Source of the DNA: UBA1151 sp963579925
GTDB taxonomy: Bacteria; Chloroflexota; Dehalococcoidia; Lucifugimonadales; Lucifugimonadaceae
DNA length: 32,120 bases
Assembly: GCA_963579925.1 (NCBI GenBank)
Contig: CAUZJA010000007.1
Coordinates: forward strand, 1-32,120
Direction of reading: 5' to 3'
Shown piece after piece: positions 1 to 7,269 of this stretch. Position 1 is the stretch's first letter. Every line of letters starts with the position of its first letter. Made by a program: the position numbers and the translations under genes. The notes beneath the pieces are model-generated. The model was not told where the DNA came from and made no database searches. It saw only the letters and a program-made list of their open reading frames with translations.

Positions 1-751
1 TGTACATTAGGCGCATGATGAGCGTGTCCAGCTGCGCAGGGATTTCGGGTCGATGCCACTGTGGGGCGACGGGGGGTGTGTTGATGTGCTGGCCGATTAT
101 GGCGATGTCTGTATCGCCCATGAATGGTGCGCGGCCGGGGACCATTTCGTAGAGCATTGCGCCTACGGAGTAGAGGTCGGCCTGTGGGGTGATCGCTCCG
201 CCGGTGGCTTGCTCAGGCGGCATGTAGGAGACCGTGCCCACCATCATCTTCTCTTGCGTGAGGCGTGAACGGTCGGTCGCAATGGCGAGTCCGAAGTCGC
301 CAACTTTGGCGGTGCCATCGTCGGTCAGCCATATATTTGCGGGCTTGATATCGCGATGAACCACGCTGTGTTCGTGGGCGAACTGGAGCCCGTTCAGAGT
401 GTCGGCGGCAATGCGTAGCGCCTTTTCCAGATCCATGCCGCCTTCAGTGGCGTCGATAATCTCTTCGACGTCGCCACTGCCAAGCAACTCGTTGACCATC
501 CACGGCTGGCCTTCGTGTTCGCCGATATCGAGTACGGATACAACGTTGGGGTGGGTGCCGAGACGACCCATGGATTGTGCTTCGTGGGTGAAGCGAGCGC
601 GACCTACATCGTCCAGGCCTTCCATCTTGATGAGCGCAAACGCCACGTCGCGATCAAGCGTGGTGTCGTGGGCAAGGTAGACCTTCTTCTTGCCGCCCTC
701 GCCAAGAATCTCTTTGACCTGGTAGCGGCCGTCAGCGAACGCCAATTCCAT
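1..751 (-). CDS. Serine/threonine protein kinase, 3' end cut by window edge
   Basis: Cytoplasmic Hanks-type kinase that phosphorylates Ser/Thr of unknown targets. Counting from the ATG at 751, the glycine loop is GEGGKKKVY (residues 17-25), followed by the ATP lysine in FALIK (K42), the catalytic loop HRDIKPAN (D134), DFG (D152), and a P+1/APE-like region SYMPPEQA. About 250 residues are visible, so the kinase fold is nearly complete; the rest lies left of position 1. Relatives with this glycine loop, as I recall them from Chloroflexota, often continue into an ATPase or cyclase-like effector module, which cannot be seen here. The same frame stays open upstream to 1096 and encodes a TPR-like stretch, so the ATG at 751 is probably not the true start. 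An in-frame GTG exists at 880. The kinase call is firm; the start is uncertain. Confidence 0.9.
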   Translation of the reverse strand, partial: MELAFADGRYQVKEILGEGGKKKVYLAHDTTLDRDVAFALIKMEGLDDVGRARFTHEAQSMGRLGTHPNVVSVLDIGEHEGQPWMVNELLGSGDVEEIIDATEGGMDLEKALRIAADTLNGLQFAHEHSVVHRDIKPANIWLTDDGTAKVGDFGLAIATDRSRLTQEKMMVGTVSYMPPEQATGGAITPQADLYSVGAMLYEMVPGRAPFMGDTDIAIIGQHINTPPVAPQWHRPEIPAQLDTLIMRLMY

Positions 752-1096
752 TGAGGATATCGGGGCAGAGGGTTGGCGTGCGGGGGTTGTTCCTCTTGGT
801 GCTGTGGATGTGTCTGAAGAAAGCCGCCCTTCGACAGGCTCAGGATGGATTTCTTCAGACGCTTCTTCTCTGGAATCCACTCGGGGATCGCTACCGCGCT
901 CGGACAGCGCCTTTTGGGCGGCGGCGAGGTATGACTGGGCATCCTCATTCTCGAGATCGAGGACTGCCTGGCAAATTTCTGCAGCAGCCTGCCAATCACG
1001 ATCGGCAAGAGCTGAGTCGGCATCATCTAGAAGGGCGTCAATACGCCGTGGTGGAAGGTATGCAGTCTTCAGCCAGCAGAGGTGGCTGTGATGTCT
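752..1096 (-). other. In-frame N-terminal extension of the kinase (TPR-like), true start not found
   Basis: The kinase frame is open from 1096 (after a TGA at 1097-1099) to the ATG at 751. Residues encoded by about 1042-890 look like one TPR hairpin: DDADSALADRDWQAAAEICQ, then a Leu/Ala-rich second helix ending in QKALSERG. A polar linker with EEASEEI and Ser/Pro/Thr-rich sequence leads into the kinase domain. The only ordinary start in this part is the GTG at 880, which lies after the TPR-like part; an ATT lies at 1042. Other minus frames just upstream contain starts (an ATG near 1136), so a frameshift or a rare start codon is possible. From 1097 to 1233 I see no other gene. Confidence 0.6.
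812..860. repeat. 49-bp palindromic element inside the kinase linker
   Basis: The arms GTCTGAAGAAA (812-822) and TTTCTTCAGAC (850-860) are perfect inverted repeats. They flank a core containing CTTCGACAGGCTCAGGAT. Read in the kinase frame it encodes SEEIHPEPVEGRLSSD. The core matches a small dispersed palindrome that I recall from many bacterial genomes; that recollection is not a search result. It sits between the TPR-like part and the kinase domain and keeps the frame open. Confidence 0.6.
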
Positions 1097-1233
1097 TCAA
1101 GTTATGGCCCCCGGGAAAGCTCCCGTATCCGCTCATTCAACTTGCACTGAGCAACGGCAATAATTGCACTTTGGTGACAATCACCTATGATGCGGCTATC
1201 TTCAGGTGATTGCCTGCGGATGATCGCGTGTAG

Positions 1234-1866
1234 TTGACTGAAGTCGCAATGGGTATTGGCAGGGATGACATACCGCTAGGGGTCTACTTCCTCTTGTGTG
1301 GGCTGCCCTTATTTCTTTGGGCGTGGGAGCAACTGGGGCTCCTGATTGCAATTGAGCTGGCCATTCCGGGGCTGATGATCACGTTAACGCTGAAGTGGTC
1401 GATGGAGCGCGGCATGACTACAACCGCGTTCGAAAGCCTCGCCGAGTTTGTCGCGCCGCACGCGCTGGCTGAAGGTGCCCTGGAACTAATCGGCCTCTCA
1501 ACGCAAGAAGCGCGTAAGCGTGGGCACACATTTGTTGGGACTGAGCACATTCTGCTGGCGCTGGCATCACGCCCCGCCGGGGTGATGGCGAGCTATCTTG
1601 AAGAGCAGCAAGCAGATGCACCGAGGCTATTGAGCGCTCTGGAATTCGTGTTGGGACGCGATAACAAATCTACGGATTCGGACCCAATCCTGACGCCAAG
1701 GTCGCTTCAGGTTCTTGAGATTGCTGGAGAACTTGCCGCAGCCCGCGCTCAGGACGAGATAGAAGAAGACGATATCTTCCAGGCAATACTTGCCGAAGGA
1801 GAAGGCGTGTCAGCCGGAATCTTGCGCAACCTTGGCGCAGCCGGTGGAGGCCTCAGAAGCGTCTAG
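1234..1866 (+). CDS. Membrane-anchored protein with Clp N-terminal (ClpA/ClpC-type) domain
   Basis: 210 residues from the TTG at 1234; an ATG at 1249 is an equally possible start and neither has a clear ribosome site. Residues about 15-54 form one or two hydrophobic segments. Residues about 80-205 resemble the double-repeat Clp N domain that binds substrates or adaptors in ClpA/B/C: first repeat ALELIGLSTQEARKRGHTFV with GTEHILLAL, second repeat around ILTPRSLQVLEIAGELAAA and EEDDIFQAILAEGEG. No AAA+ ATPase module follows, so this is not a chaperone by itself. It could be a membrane-tethered adaptor or decoy for a Clp machine, which is inference. It converges on yebC. Confidence 0.75.
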   Translation: MTEVAMGIGRDDIPLGVYFLLCGLPLFLWAWEQLGLLIAIELAIPGLMITLTLKWSMERGMTTTAFESLAEFVAPHALAEGALELIGLSTQEARKRGHTFVGTEHILLALASRPAGVMASYLEEQQADAPRLLSALEFVLGRDNKSTDSDPILTPRSLQVLEIAGELAAARAQDEIEEDDIFQAILAEGEGVSAGILRNLGAAGGGLRSV

Positions 1867-1910
1867 GCGGCACAAAAAAGCTGGTACTGGCGGCAAGCCG
1901 CGAAGGAGGC

Positions 1911-1932
1911 GCGCATCGGCGTAGTGATGCGC
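1911..1932. terminator. Weak hairpin between convergent genes
   Basis: GCGCATC (1911-1917) and GATGCGC (1926-1932) form a 7-bp stem with an 8-nt loop in the 81-bp space between the Clp-N gene and yebC. No T-run follows on either strand, so a terminator role is only a guess. Confidence 0.2.
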
Positions 1933-1947
1933 CTATGCGAACTGGAA

Positions 1948-2709
1948 CTAGGCGGCGCTGTACTCTGCCAGGACTTCGTTTGAGAAGTCTGCGTTGGAGA
2001 AGACTTTCTGCACGTCATCCAGATCTTCAAGCGCTTCCAGAAGCCTTAGCGTCTGCTTGGCGTGTGAGTCATCCAGTTCCATTAAGACCTGGGGAACCAT
2101 TGCCAGTTCAGCCGTATCTACTTCCACACCGTCCATGGCTCCCAGTGCCTTCTGAAGCAAGTCCAGGTTGCCGGGGTCGGTTGTGAAGCTGATCGAGTTG
2201 TCCGTGAGTTCAAAGTCCTCTGCGCCGGAATCGACGGCTTCAAGTGCGACCTCTTCGCCATCCAGGCCAGTGACGATAGTGACGAGCACGGTGCCCTTGT
2301 TATCGAAGCCCCATGAGACAGCGCCTGCTTCTGCGAGGTTGCCGCCAGACTTGGTGAACAAGGATCGGACATCTGCAACGGTGCGGTTCCGATTGTCGGT
2401 TAGGCCCTGCACGATGATTGCTGCGCCACCCGGTGCGTAACCCTCGTAGGTCAGCTCTTCAAGCTGCTCACCGTCAGCACCAGTACCTGAGCCTTTAGCA
2501 ATTGCCCGTTCGATATTCGCACTGGGCATGTTGGCTGATTTGGCGTTTTGGACTGACAGACGTAATCGGAAGTTCATGTCCATGTCCGGGCCACCTGAGC
2601 GGGCCGCGACAATGATTTCACGAGAAAGTTTGGTGAACAGAACACCACGCTTGGCGTCCAGAGCGCCTTTCTTGTGCTTGATGGTGGACCATTTTGAGTG
2701 TCCAGACAT
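1948..2709 (-). CDS. yebC: YebC/PmpR (TACO1) family protein
   Basis: 253 residues, normal family length. It begins MSGHSKWSTIKHKKGALDAK, the family signature, followed by LFTKLSREI and a GG-rich turn, then NIERAIAKGSG and YEGYAPGGAAI. The start is the ATG at 2709 with GGAGG seven bases upstream. Family members act in the cytoplasm. They were first described as transcription regulators; more recent work on some members links them to translation, helping ribosomes at difficult peptide motifs. No ruvC/ruvA neighbours, which often accompany yebC, are seen here. It is followed by 105 bases without a gene before rimM. Identity is firm; which of the two roles applies cannot be read from sequence. 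Confidence 0.95.
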   Translation of the reverse strand: MSGHSKWSTIKHKKGALDAKRGVLFTKLSREIIVAARSGGPDMDMNFRLRLSVQNAKSANMPSANIERAIAKGSGTGADGEQLEELTYEGYAPGGAAIIVQGLTDNRNRTVADVRSLFTKSGGNLAEAGAVSWGFDNKGTVLVTIVTGLDGEEVALEAVDSGAEDFELTDNSISFTTDPGNLDLLQKALGAMDGVEVDTAELAMVPQVLMELDDSHAKQTLRLLEALEDLDDVQKVFSNADFSNEVLAEYSAA

Positions 2710-2814
2710 CTGAATCCTCCAGCAGGGTTTTACGGTTGGCTATCGATAAGTCAGGTCGATAAATATGGGGGCATGATATCGCCCGACAATTCCGCTGGTC
2801 AAAGGGGGGCTGGC

Positions 2815-3420
2815 CTAGATTAGACCTTCGGGCAGTTGCACTGTCATGATTCCCGCTTCCAAATCAACGCTAACAATTACGTCTTTCAAAGCCGGGACCA
2901 TGACGTCTTGCGTGTCTGGGGCCGAGGGCTTAACGCCGTAAACATCGTTGGCGCCCGTCTCAATGACCTCATTGATTGTGCCAACCTCATCGCCCTCAAC
3001 GGTGACCACTTTGAGGCCCATCAACTGGTGCCCGTAGTACATGCCCTCTGGTGGTGGTGGGAGAGCATCCGCATCGATTTCTATTACAGCTTTTCGGAAT
3101 CCACCGGCAGTGTGAGAGCCGTTGACGCCTTCCAGAGAAAGCACCATTCCACCTTTTCCGGCGTTGCCGATATCTTCAACAATATGGGTTTCACCATTGA
3201 CGTAGATCTTCCATCCCGGCCTGATCGGCGATGAAAGCCCGGAGTACAGCGTGGCTGAAAGGTCGCCATAGCGTCCCCATGGCCTGCGAATCTCTCCCAC
3301 TATGATTCGGCCAGGCGCGGACGGTTCGATTGGTGCGTTTGGAACGTTGGGCGGGCGCTGTCCGCGCTTGCGATTCTGCGGGCGCTTTGGCTTGCGGGGT
3401 ATTTTTCTGGGTGAAGTCAT
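2815..3420 (-). CDS. rimM: Ribosome maturation factor RimM
   Basis: Helps mature the 16S rRNA head domain in the 30S subunit and binds ribosomal protein S19. 201 residues. A basic, Pro/Arg/Lys-rich N-terminal tail of about 35 residues precedes the RimM barrel, which starts RIIVGEIRRPWGRYGDL. The C-terminal PRC-barrel part reads GLKVVTVEGDEVGTINEVIE and ends VDLEAGIMTVQLPEGLI, the usual RimM ending. The tail is longer than in most RimM proteins. The start ATG at 3420 has no strong ribosome site. It is the third gene of rpsP-khpA-rimM, but a 113-bp gap with a terminator-like palindrome separates it from khpA. Confidence 0.92.
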   Translation of the reverse strand: MTSPRKIPRKPKRPQNRKRGQRPPNVPNAPIEPSAPGRIIVGEIRRPWGRYGDLSATLYSGLSSPIRPGWKIYVNGETHIVEDIGNAGKGGMVLSLEGVNGSHTAGGFRKAVIEIDADALPPPPEGMYYGHQLMGLKVVTVEGDEVGTINEVIETGANDVYGVKPSAPDTQDVMVPALKDVIVSVDLEAGIMTVQLPEGLI

Positions 3421-3438
3421 ATGTTCGTTAAAAGAAGA

Positions 3439-3460
3439 GGGCAGGTTTCAAACCTGCCCC
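3439..3460 (-). terminator. Palindromic repeat, terminator-like, before rimM
   Basis: On the minus strand GGGGCAGGTTT-G-AAACCTGCCC forms a 10-bp stem with almost no loop, followed by TCTTCTTTT. The same 22 bases occur in opposite orientation at 27736-27757. Here it lies inside the rpsP operon, 19 bases upstream of the rimM start, so it could reduce read-through into rimM. Confidence 0.5.
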
Positions 3461-3533
3461 TACCGATCTCAGTCACAACTCTAAACAACCAATCAGCAAT
3501 AGCTGAACTGGTTGTTTCACTAACTATACGAGG

Positions 3534-3761
3534 CTAGTCGATCTGAAGAATCACTCTGGTGCGCTCTTTTACAGCTGCGACCCGGAGTAATGAACGAATC
3601 GACTCAGCGACGCGGCCACCACGGCCGATTACCTTGCCCTTGTCAACATCATCAACCTTCAGGGTGATGATGGTGCGGTTACCGCGTTGTTCCTCGGTAA
3701 CTTCAACTGAGTCGGGCTCAGTCGCCAATGTTTTCGCGATGTACTCAACCATTTCTTTCAT
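3534..3761 (-). CDS. khpA: KH-domain RNA-binding protein KhpA
   Basis: Small single-KH RNA-binding protein of the KhpA/YlqC family, which pairs with KhpB (Jag/EloR) in some bacteria to bind RNAs that control division and cell-wall growth. The core GKVIGRGGRVAESIRSLLRV carries the GxxG loop (GRGG). I chose the ATG at 3761 (MKEMVEYIAKTL) because the family normally begins this way and AAGGTG lies nine bases upstream. A GTG at 3773 would add four residues (MKSA) and leave one base after the rpsP stop. It lies between rpsP and rimM, the usual place. Confidence 0.93.
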   Translation of the reverse strand: MKEMVEYIAKTLATEPDSVEVTEEQRGNRTIITLKVDDVDKGKVIGRGGRVAESIRSLLRVAAVKERTRVILQID

Positions 3762-3774
3762 GGCCGATTTCACC

Positions 3775-4026
3775 TTACTTAACCTTTTCTAGCAGGCCTG
3801 ATGATTTCAGTAACTGAGCAACTGACTCGGAAGGGCTTGCGCCGTTTCGGAGCCATTTGAGCGTTTTTTCTTCATCGACAATGATCTCCGGTGGATCCGG
3901 AAATGGGTCGTACGTGCCGACCTGGTCGATGAACTTACCGTTTCGAGGTGCTTTTTGATCGGCCACCACTATTCGGTAGAAGGGATGTCCTTTTGCGCCT
4001 ACTCGTCGAAGGCGGATGCGAACCAT
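3775..4026 (-). CDS. rpsP: 30S ribosomal protein S16
   Basis: Binds 16S rRNA in the body of the small subunit and is needed for 30S assembly. 83 residues, normal length. It starts MVRIRLRRVGAKGHPFYRIV and continues VADQKAPRNGKFIDQVGTYD, the S16 signature, ending in the usual short C-terminal helix region. AGGAG lies about ten bases before the ATG. It is the first gene of rpsP-khpA-rimM; the ffh gene often found upstream is absent. A TACAAT box on the minus strand at 4073-4068 could be the -10 of its promoter, but I see no good -35. Confidence 0.97.
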   Translation of the reverse strand: MVRIRLRRVGAKGHPFYRIVVADQKAPRNGKFIDQVGTYDPFPDPPEIIVDEEKTLKWLRNGASPSESVAQLLKSSGLLEKVK

Positions 4027-4291
4027 TCTTTGCTGTATCTCCTGAATGCACTCTACTCACTCTACATATTGTAAGTATGGTGCAGGATCAAAACTATGTC
4101 TATTAGCGCAATTATTTATTGTATTGTCCATGAGTACGACTGGTCAACGAAGGTGGACGTGTCATTTGGCCGGATATGCCGGATTTGCTCAGATAGTGCT
4201 CCCGAAAATGGCATTTTCTCAAGGGTTTCTCTAGTTAATCGCATCTCGATTCGGGGATGTGAATTGAGCACTCCGATGATGTGCATCTAAG
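4027..4291. other. Divergent intergenic region between rpsP and moaD-E
   Basis: 265 bases between two outward-facing genes. It must hold both promoters. The only box I can point to is the minus-strand TACAAT near 4070. No convincing RNA motif, repeat or small gene was seen. Confidence 0.4.
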
Positions 4292-4999
4292 ATGGTTGAT
4301 AGCAAATCATTGAGGTGGGACAACTTGCAAATTGAAGTGTTGCTATTCGCTGGCCTGAAAGATCGGGCGGGAACGTCGCGACTGACCGTTGAAGTGGCCG
4401 ATGGTGGAACCGTGGCCGACGCTATTGCCGCTGCCAGTGCGGCGACGGAGGCCACATGGGACGTGCCTACGGCCATTATGTGCGCGGTTAATGAGGAGTA
4501 TCAGCAGCGCGAGTTCGTGCTGAGTGATGGCGATGAGCTGGCTCTCATACCGCCAGTCAGCGGGGGCATTGGGGCGCAGCAGGACTATGTCGAGGTGACT
4601 GGCGAGGTGCTGGACTCTATGGCCGTCGCAGAGCACGTTCGTGCCGATGCCGATGGCGCAATAATCATTTTTGAGGGAGTTACCCGCGATCACAACGACA
4701 GTCGTCACGTGGATTATCTTGAGTACGAGGCGTACCAGCCAATGGCGGAGAACAAGATTCTTGAGCTGTTTGGCGAGATGCGAGAGCGCTTTGAGATTGA
4801 CAAATGCGCCGTGGCACATCGAGTTGGACGCGTCGATATTGGCGAGAAGAGCATGGTTGTCGCCGTGAGTTCAGCGCATCGTCGTCCAGCTTTTGAGGCT
4901 GCGTTGTACTTTGTTGATCGACTGAAAGAGGTCGTGCCGATCTGGAAAAAAGAGTACTTCGAGGGTGGCGAAGTGTGGATCAACGACACACCGGGGTAG
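4292..4999 (+). CDS. MoaD-MoaE fusion (molybdopterin synthase, both subunits in one chain)
   Basis: Molybdopterin synthase turns cyclic pyranopterin monophosphate into molybdopterin using sulfur carried on the MoaD C-terminal glycine. This 235-residue chain joins both subunits. Residues about 10-92 are the ubiquitin-like MoaD part (IEVLLFAGLKDRAGTSRLTV) ending LIPPVSGG, with the Gly-Gly at 91-92. Residues about 98-235 are MoaE: VTRDHNDSRHVDYLEYEAY, AHRVGRVDIGEKSMVVAVSS, AHRRPAFEA, and the lysine pair in VPIWKKEYFEGGEVW (K219/K220). The Gly-Gly is internal, so the chain would have to be cut after G92 to yield a free thiocarboxylate end, as I recall for MoaX of Mycobacterium tuberculosis. No other Mo-cofactor genes are nearby. 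Identity is firm; processing is inferred. Confidence 0.93.
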   Translation: MVDSKSLRWDNLQIEVLLFAGLKDRAGTSRLTVEVADGGTVADAIAAASAATEATWDVPTAIMCAVNEEYQQREFVLSDGDELALIPPVSGGIGAQQDYVEVTGEVLDSMAVAEHVRADADGAIIIFEGVTRDHNDSRHVDYLEYEAYQPMAENKILELFGEMRERFEIDKCAVAHRVGRVDIGEKSMVVAVSSAHRRPAFEAALYFVDRLKEVVPIWKKEYFEGGEVWINDTPG

Positions 5000-5040
5000 C
5001 AGCAGCGGGCTACTTTAAGCACTGTCGAACGGCGCAGGGA

Positions 5041-6081
5041 CTAATCCTCAGTCAGGCTCAATTTCCGGATCAGGCCGTTGCCGGTATCGGCTACGTAGAG
5101 GTCACCGTTGGCATCGAAGACCATGCCGTGCGGACCCTGGAGTACACCCGGAACCAGATCGCCCTGGTAATTGAATTCGAGATCGAAAACTTGAATGCGA
5201 TTGCCGCGAAATTCTGAGATATAGAACCGGTCTGCATTGTCAAAGGCGATGCTTGTGGGGACATTGAACTCTGCCGGGCCTGCTCCAAACGCACCGAAAC
5301 CCTTCACAAAATCACCGTCTTGCGTTAGCACTTGTACGCGGTTGTTGCCGCGGTCGACTACCCAGAGATTCCCATCGGGACCGATCTTGATTCCAGTGGG
5401 GTTGGTGAGTTCGCCGGCCCCCCGACCTTTACTTGAAAGCGTTCGGAGGCTATTCCCTTCCAGGCCGAACACGTTGATACGACTGTTACCCCAGTCAGTG
5501 ACGAAAATTTCGCCACCGTCGCTGATCGTAAGGACCATCGCAGACTGGAACTGGCCTTCGCGCGCACCAAACGAGCCTATTGTGGTTATTCAATCGCCGT
5601 TGGCGGTGAACTTTTGAACTCGGTCGTTTCCGCTTTCCGCTACGTACACATTTCCTGCGGGGCCAATAAAAATTCCTGTTGGGGACTGGAACATCAGATC
5701 CGCTGACCCAGAGGTGCCCCATTCGAGAAGGAGATCCCCATTGGGATTGAATTTTCGTACGCGGTTGCCCTGAAACTCCGTGGTGTAGATAAATCCGTCT
5801 GCATCGATGGCCAGTCCGTTGGGGCTGGCGAATGCAAGATTGCGTGTGTCAGTTCCCCACGCTGCCAGTTCACTGGAAGCGATGGCGGTGATTTCTGAGA
5901 TTGGCGCGGCCGTGGGCGCGGTACCAAGTATCGCCACATTTGGCGTGGATGAAATCGCCGTGGAATCAAGATCACCGCCGCTGCAACCAACTAAGATGGC
6001 TGCGAATGTGATCGCCAATAAGTATGGTCGTAACACTTGCACAACTGCTCCTAGAGATTCGCGATTAGTAATGTCCGCCAA
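5041..6081 (-). pseudogene. NHL-repeat beta-propeller lipoprotein interrupted by an in-frame TGA
   Basis: The N-terminal half (6081-5593) has a signal peptide with lipobox LVGC in YLLAITFAAILVGCSGG, then NHL blades: FASPNGLAIDADGFIYTTEF and FQSPTGIFIGPAGNVYVAES, ending FTANGD. A TGA at 5592-5590 follows, after which the same frame continues ITTIGSFGAREGQFQSAM with more blades (GEIFVTDWGNSRINVFGLEG, GNLWVVDRGNNRVQVL, GDLYVADTGNGLIRKL) to the TAG at 5041. Without the stop it would be a lipoprotein of about 346 residues with a full propeller. NHL propellers of this kind bind ligands or partners at the cell surface; the function is unknown. The stop replaces one residue in the usual GD-x-(I/L)TTIGSFG strand, consistent with TGG or CGA mutated to TGA. 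It converges on moaD-E. Confidence 0.8.
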
Positions 6082-6139
6082 CGTAATAAGTATTGTTGAT
6101 CATATGGTCGCAGACCAGCCCTAGTGATTAGAGGTTGAG

Positions 6140-6625
6140 ATGGATTCAATTGAAATCCGACCGGTCACAGAAGCAGATATCGAACCACTTGCGCGTTATC
6201 TGACGCATAAGCCGAATGCACACAGCATGCGGAATCGATTCCACGAGGTGCGATGTGGGAAGCGCGAGATGCTGGTCGCGCTTATAGATGACGAACCTGT
6301 GGGTACGGTGAGCATGGGCGGCGGCATTGCGAGACTGCATCCGGATGCCCTTTATTTGTTTGCTATGGACGTATCGCCACGATATCGCCGCCGAGGAATT
6401 GCAACAACGCTGATCAGCGCCGTCGAGTCGATAGCGCTGGAGCGTGGGCTGAGAGCAGTTTCGCTACAGGTCGCAGTTGATAACCCGAATGCCGCACGCC
6501 TCTATCGGACGCTGGGCTACGTTGAACACGGTGGCGAGGTACTTGATGTGTGGACGGAGTACGCCGCTGATGGGACGCCGATCGAAATGCGAGAGACGTG
6601 TGAACAGATGAGGAAGATTCTGTGA
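6140..6625 (+). CDS. GNAT family N-acetyltransferase (RimI-like)
   Basis: 161 residues, normal GNAT length; transfers acetyl from acetyl-CoA to an amine on an unknown substrate. The acetyl-CoA loop is in VSPRYRRRGIATTLISAVES (R-x-x-G-I-A), and the C-terminal motif B is NPNAARLYRTLGYVEHGG. The N-terminus IEIRPVTEADIEPLARYL is typical. GAGG lies seven bases before the ATG. The last codon overlaps the GTG start of the next acetyltransferase (GTGA), so the two are translationally coupled. The substrate cannot be told. Confidence 0.88.
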   Translation: MDSIEIRPVTEADIEPLARYLTHKPNAHSMRNRFHEVRCGKREMLVALIDDEPVGTVSMGGGIARLHPDALYLFAMDVSPRYRRRGIATTLISAVESIALERGLRAVSLQVAVDNPNAARLYRTLGYVEHGGEVLDVWTEYAADGTPIEMRETCEQMRKIL

Positions 6626-7245
6626 GGGACATAAAGGTAGATGATGAGATTTTCTTGCGTCCGGTGAACGTGGATGACGAGGAGACGTACTTCAAATGGC
6701 TCGAGGCCAATCGGGGTCATTTGGCGAGGTGGCTGCCATTTGCGGCAACCGCTCAGTCCCGAGACGATGTGAAGGCCTGGCTTGAGCAGCGGTCATCCGA
6801 TGAAGAGACGGCTTCTCGTATTGGCGGGTTAGTTTTCTATCGTGACGAATTGGTAGGAACGGCAAACCTGAAAGGTGTGGGATCTCCTGACAAAGCTGGT
6901 GAGTTGGGCTATGCCCTTTCAGAGGGATCGCAAGGCAAAGGGATCATCATCAGGGCTTGCCGGACGATTATAGATATAGCGTTCGCGGAGAAAGAGATAC
7001 ATCGCGTTATGGTCCGTGGATCTCGAGAGAATCATCGAAGCCGGGCGATAGCGGAGCGACTGGGATTCACGTTTGAGGGGTTTCAGCGTGAGGCTGCGTA
7101 CTTGCAAGCGAATATCAGGATCTGGCTGTCTACTCCATGCTGGCGCAGGAGTGGGAAGACGCCCCGAAACGCAGCTAATCTGGGGTTAGGCATGCGATTG
7201 CGCCTATATCTGCATGTTTCGGGCGCGTGCGTGAGGCGGTGGTAG
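6622..7245 (+). CDS. GNAT acetyltransferase, RimJ/RimL type, frameshifted near its C-terminus
   Basis: Starts at a GTG overlapping the previous stop. The body is a RimJ/RimL-like acetyltransferase: IFLRPVNVDDEETYFKWLEA, AGELGYALSEGSQGKGI (acetyl-CoA loop), HRVMVRGSRENHRSRAIAER, LGFTFEGFQREAAYLQ. After LQ the open frame runs into unlikely sequence (ANIRIWLSTPCWRR) to 7245. Adding one base near 7108 restores the family ending LQGEYQDLAVYSMLAQEWED, with a TAA at 7176-7178. This implies a lost base (GGC read as GC). The true gene is therefore probably 6622-7178. Members of this family acetylate protein N-termini or small amines. Confidence 0.8.
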   Translation: MRDIKVDDEIFLRPVNVDDEETYFKWLEANRGHLARWLPFAATAQSRDDVKAWLEQRSSDEETASRIGGLVFYRDELVGTANLKGVGSPDKAGELGYALSEGSQGKGIIIRACRTIIDIAFAEKEIHRVMVRGSRENHRSRAIAERLGFTFEGFQREAAYLQANIRIWLSTPCWRRSGKTPRNAANLGLGMRLRLYLHVSGACVRRW

Positions 7246-7269
7246 CGGGTAACATCGTATTAATGGCAC

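Noticed and set aside
604..1026. 140-codon minus-strand frame over the kinase start
   Set aside because: It is in a different frame from the TPR-kinase reading, which shows clear domain sequence; the residues look like a shadow frame.
5587..5595. Selenocysteine codon at the TGA of the NHL gene
   Set aside because: NHL propellers are not known selenoproteins, the position is not catalytic, and I saw no convincing SECIS-like stem directly downstream.
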